A stretch of 7,223 bases of DNA, from NCBI GenBank assembly GCA_027307295.1, contig DAHUXF010000140.1:1-7223 (forward strand), written 5' to 3'. This stretch comes from Acidobacteriaceae bacterium. Its GTDB lineage: Bacteria; Acidobacteriota; Terriglobia; Terriglobales; Acidobacteriaceae. Positions 5,953 to 7,223 of this stretch are shown in pieces (the first letter of the stretch is position 1; each line of letters begins with the position of its first letter). A program made the position numbers and the translations under genes. The notes beneath the pieces are model-generated. The model had not been told where the DNA came from. It worked only from the letters and a program-made list of their open reading frames with translations, and did not search any database.

Positions 5953-5992
5953 GCTACTGTTTGCATAAGTAATAGTGAGTGAGAATAGAGCC

Positions 5993-6334
5993 ATGAACAA
6001 CCCCAGCAACGCTGCCAGCCCTGAAGGCGTTGCGCTGGAAACACACCAACTACTGCTTACGGCGATCCATGAAAAGCGGCTGATGCGGTTTGTCTTCGAC
6101 GGAAAGGAACGCGTGGTCGAGCCCCACGACTATGGCATTCACAATGCGTCGGCGCGCCTGCTTACGTATCAGATAGCAGGGGCCAGTGGCGGCGCTCTTC
6201 CGGGTTGGCGATGGTTTGAGGTGGCGCGCATGTCCGAGATCACCCTGCTGGAGAAGACGTTTGCCGGCGGCCGTCCCGGTTCTGGGAAGCATCATCGCTG
6301 GGACACTCTCTTCGCGCGGGTCGGACAGCCATGA
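5993..6334 (+). CDS. small WYL-domain-like protein
   Basis: The protein has 113 residues from the ATG at 5993. A GTG at 5975 would add six residues, and neither start has a strong Shine-Dalgarno. After a short leader, LLLTAIHEKRLMRFVFDGKE and RVVEPHDYGI match the opening of WYL-type domains (helix, a hydrophobic strand with F-x-x-x-G, then an R-x-V-E-P strand). The later GWRWFEVARMSEITLL and FAGGRP resemble the closing strand and the F-x-G-x-R-P end of such domains. WYL domains sense ligands or nucleic acid, often in transcription regulators and defence systems. Here there is no helix-turn-helix attached, so it would be a stand-alone domain. There is no signal peptide, so it is cytoplasmic. 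It is divergent from the beta-lactamase-like gene. The VOC gene starts 50 bp downstream on the same strand. The family call is by eye and moderate. Confidence 0.68.
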   Translation: MNNPSNAASPEGVALETHQLLLTAIHEKRLMRFVFDGKERVVEPHDYGIHNASARLLTYQIAGASGGALPGWRWFEVARMSEITLLEKTFAGGRPGSGKHHRWDTLFARVGQP

Positions 6335-6370
6335 CCTCCGGGCATTAACGTGCGCTTCACGCCACCGGGT

Positions 6371-6376
6371 TATACT
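6371..6376 (+). promoter_or_regulatory. candidate -10 element for the VOC gene
   Basis: TATACT ends 8 bases before the ATG at 6385. No Shine-Dalgarno lies between, so a leaderless or near-leaderless transcript is plausible. No matching -35 hexamer is seen 16-19 bases upstream, which lowers the confidence. Confidence 0.35.
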
Positions 6377-6384
6377 CTTGCCTT

Positions 6385-7223
6385 ATGGCAAACATTGATA
6401 GACATCCTGCCGGCTCATTTTGCTGGTTCGAATTGGGAACAACCGATCAGGACGCGGCCAAAAGTTTTTATACTTCATTATTCGGATGGTCAGTAGAAGA
6501 TAACCCGATAGGCCCCGGCGATTTTTACTCCACGTTTAAGCTTGCCGGCCGTGACACCGCGGCTGCATACACCATGCGCAAGGAACAGCGCGCCCAGGGC
6601 GTGGCGCCGCACTGGATGATCTATATTGCCGTGGACAATGCCGATCAGGCCGTGGCCAAAGCGGCCCAGGCAGGCGGGACCGTGCTGAGCCCGGCCTTTG
6701 ATGTGATGGAAGCTGGCCGCATGGCAGTCTTGCAGGACCCCACAGGCGCTATCTTTTCGGTATGGCAGCCAAGGAACAATCCCGGCACCACGATTGGCAG
6801 CACCGACAACACATTTTGCTGGGCCGATCTAAGCACGCCGGAACCGGAGCAGGCAGGGAAGTTCTATTCTGCAGTTTTTGGCTGGAAGGTGGCGAAAGAA
6901 GCAAAAGACCCTTCCGGCTATTACCACATCAGGAACGGTGAGAGCTTTATCGGAGGGATTCCTCCCAACACGCATGGCAATCCCCAGGCTCCCGCGCACT
7001 GGCTGATTTATTTCCAGGTGGCTGATCCTGAAGCCGCCACCAGCCAGGCCGTGAAGCTTGGCGGAAAAATCCTGGTGCCTCTGCGCAAGATGGAAAACGT
7101 GGGCATATGGTCGATTGTGGCCGATCCACAGGGCGCGGGCAGCAGCGAGACGATGAAGTTCTGCGCCGAGCGCCGCTATACCTACATGTCCGTCTACGCG
7201 CCCGCCCGGGTGGTCCGCCGCTG
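6385..7223 (+). CDS. two-domain VOC (glyoxalase/bleomycin-resistance fold) protein, 3' end beyond window and C-terminus anomalous
   Basis: The frame from the ATG at 6385 stays open to the window end (279 codons). It holds two tandem VOC modules. Module 1 (about 10-129) begins GSFCWFELGTTDQDAAKSFY with LFGW and closes DPTGAIFSVWQP. Module 2 (about 142-251) begins NTFCWADLSTPEPEQAGKFY with VFGW, and HWLIYFQVAD mirrors HWMIYIAVDN of module 1. This layout matches the CFP30-like/27-kDa-antigen group of VOC proteins, whose substrates are mostly unknown. The metal-ligand pattern is not clear enough to claim an enzyme. Module 2 should end like module 1, with a DPxGA strand followed by hydrophobic F-x-V/L residues. 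Instead, after DPQGA at residue 251 it becomes GSSETMKFCAERRYTYMSVY, which does not fit a VOC strand and resembles a luciferase-like monooxygenase. The VOC part is confident up to about base 7137. The start lacks a Shine-Dalgarno. Confidence 0.85.
   Translation, partial: MANIDRHPAGSFCWFELGTTDQDAAKSFYTSLFGWSVEDNPIGPGDFYSTFKLAGRDTAAAYTMRKEQRAQGVAPHWMIYIAVDNADQAVAKAAQAGGTVLSPAFDVMEAGRMAVLQDPTGAIFSVWQPRNNPGTTIGSTDNTFCWADLSTPEPEQAGKFYSAVFGWKVAKEAKDPSGYYHIRNGESFIGGIPPNTHGNPQAPAHWLIYFQVADPEAATSQAVKLGGKILVPLRKMENVGIWSIVADPQGAGSSETMKFCAERRYTYMSVYAPARVVRR

Noticed and set aside
5876..5990. Promoters for the divergent beta-lactamase-like and WYL-like genes
   Set aside because: Partial -10-like words exist, but none has a matching -35 at 16-18 bases, so I do not call one.
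5818..6009. Minus-strand 63-codon frame over the divergent gap
   Set aside because: It overlaps both divergent gene starts in another frame and has no supporting motif or ribosome binding site.
1..7223. CRISPR array, tRNA, rRNA, insertion sequence or phage genes
   Set aside because: I saw no regularly spaced repeats, cloverleaf, rRNA-like sequence, transposase or integrase motifs on either strand.

Overview
The window looks like a stretch of an Acidobacteriota (Terriglobia-like) chromosome. It has a moderately high GC content, many single genes for secreted hydrolases, and an M28/TfR-type peptidase, an S9 peptidase and a small receiver protein of a style common in that phylum. This assignment rests on protein style only, because there is no rRNA or other marker gene in the window. 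No mobile element, tRNA, rRNA or CRISPR array is visible.

Layout from left to right. Positions 1-482 (+) hold the C-terminal end of a glutamate-carboxypeptidase-II-like M28 peptidase. It converges on 579-1379 (-), a secreted protein of unknown function with four cysteines. A divergent gap with a good sigma70-type promoter leads into 1524-3503 (+), a complete secreted S9 prolyl-oligopeptidase-family peptidase. Positions 3504-3714 carry a perfect 14-bp tandem duplication and a possible 52-codon small ORF (3567-3725). The small ORF runs into a stand-alone, degenerate receiver-domain protein (3715-4086, +). After a convergent 209-bp gap come two minus-strand genes: a class A beta-lactamase-like serine hydrolase (5857 to 4931) and a secreted or periplasmic thioredoxin-fold protein (4802 to 4296). 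Divergent from the hydrolase is a small WYL-like protein (5993-6334, +). It is followed by a two-domain VOC (glyoxalase/bleomycin-resistance fold) protein that starts at 6385 and runs off the right edge.

The genes do not form one obvious pathway. Four of them encode proteins with N-terminal signal peptides (unknown protein, S9 peptidase, thioredoxin, beta-lactamase-like), so the shared theme is envelope or periplasmic hydrolysis and protein maintenance. Mostly they look like individually transcribed genes.

Points that deserve a second look: (1) the last ~86 bases abandon the VOC fold in frame and read like a piece of a luciferase-like (LLM) flavin monooxygenase, which suggests an assembly chimera or a true fusion; (2) the beta-lactamase-like protein lacks the usual omega-loop ExxLN glutamate motif and has KPG in place of KTG; (3) the receiver domain has lost several conserved residues; (4) short 14-18-bp tandem duplications recur at or just after stop codons; (5) two genes without a Shine-Dalgarno have a -10-like hexamer 8-9 bases before the start codon, which suggests near-leaderless transcripts.
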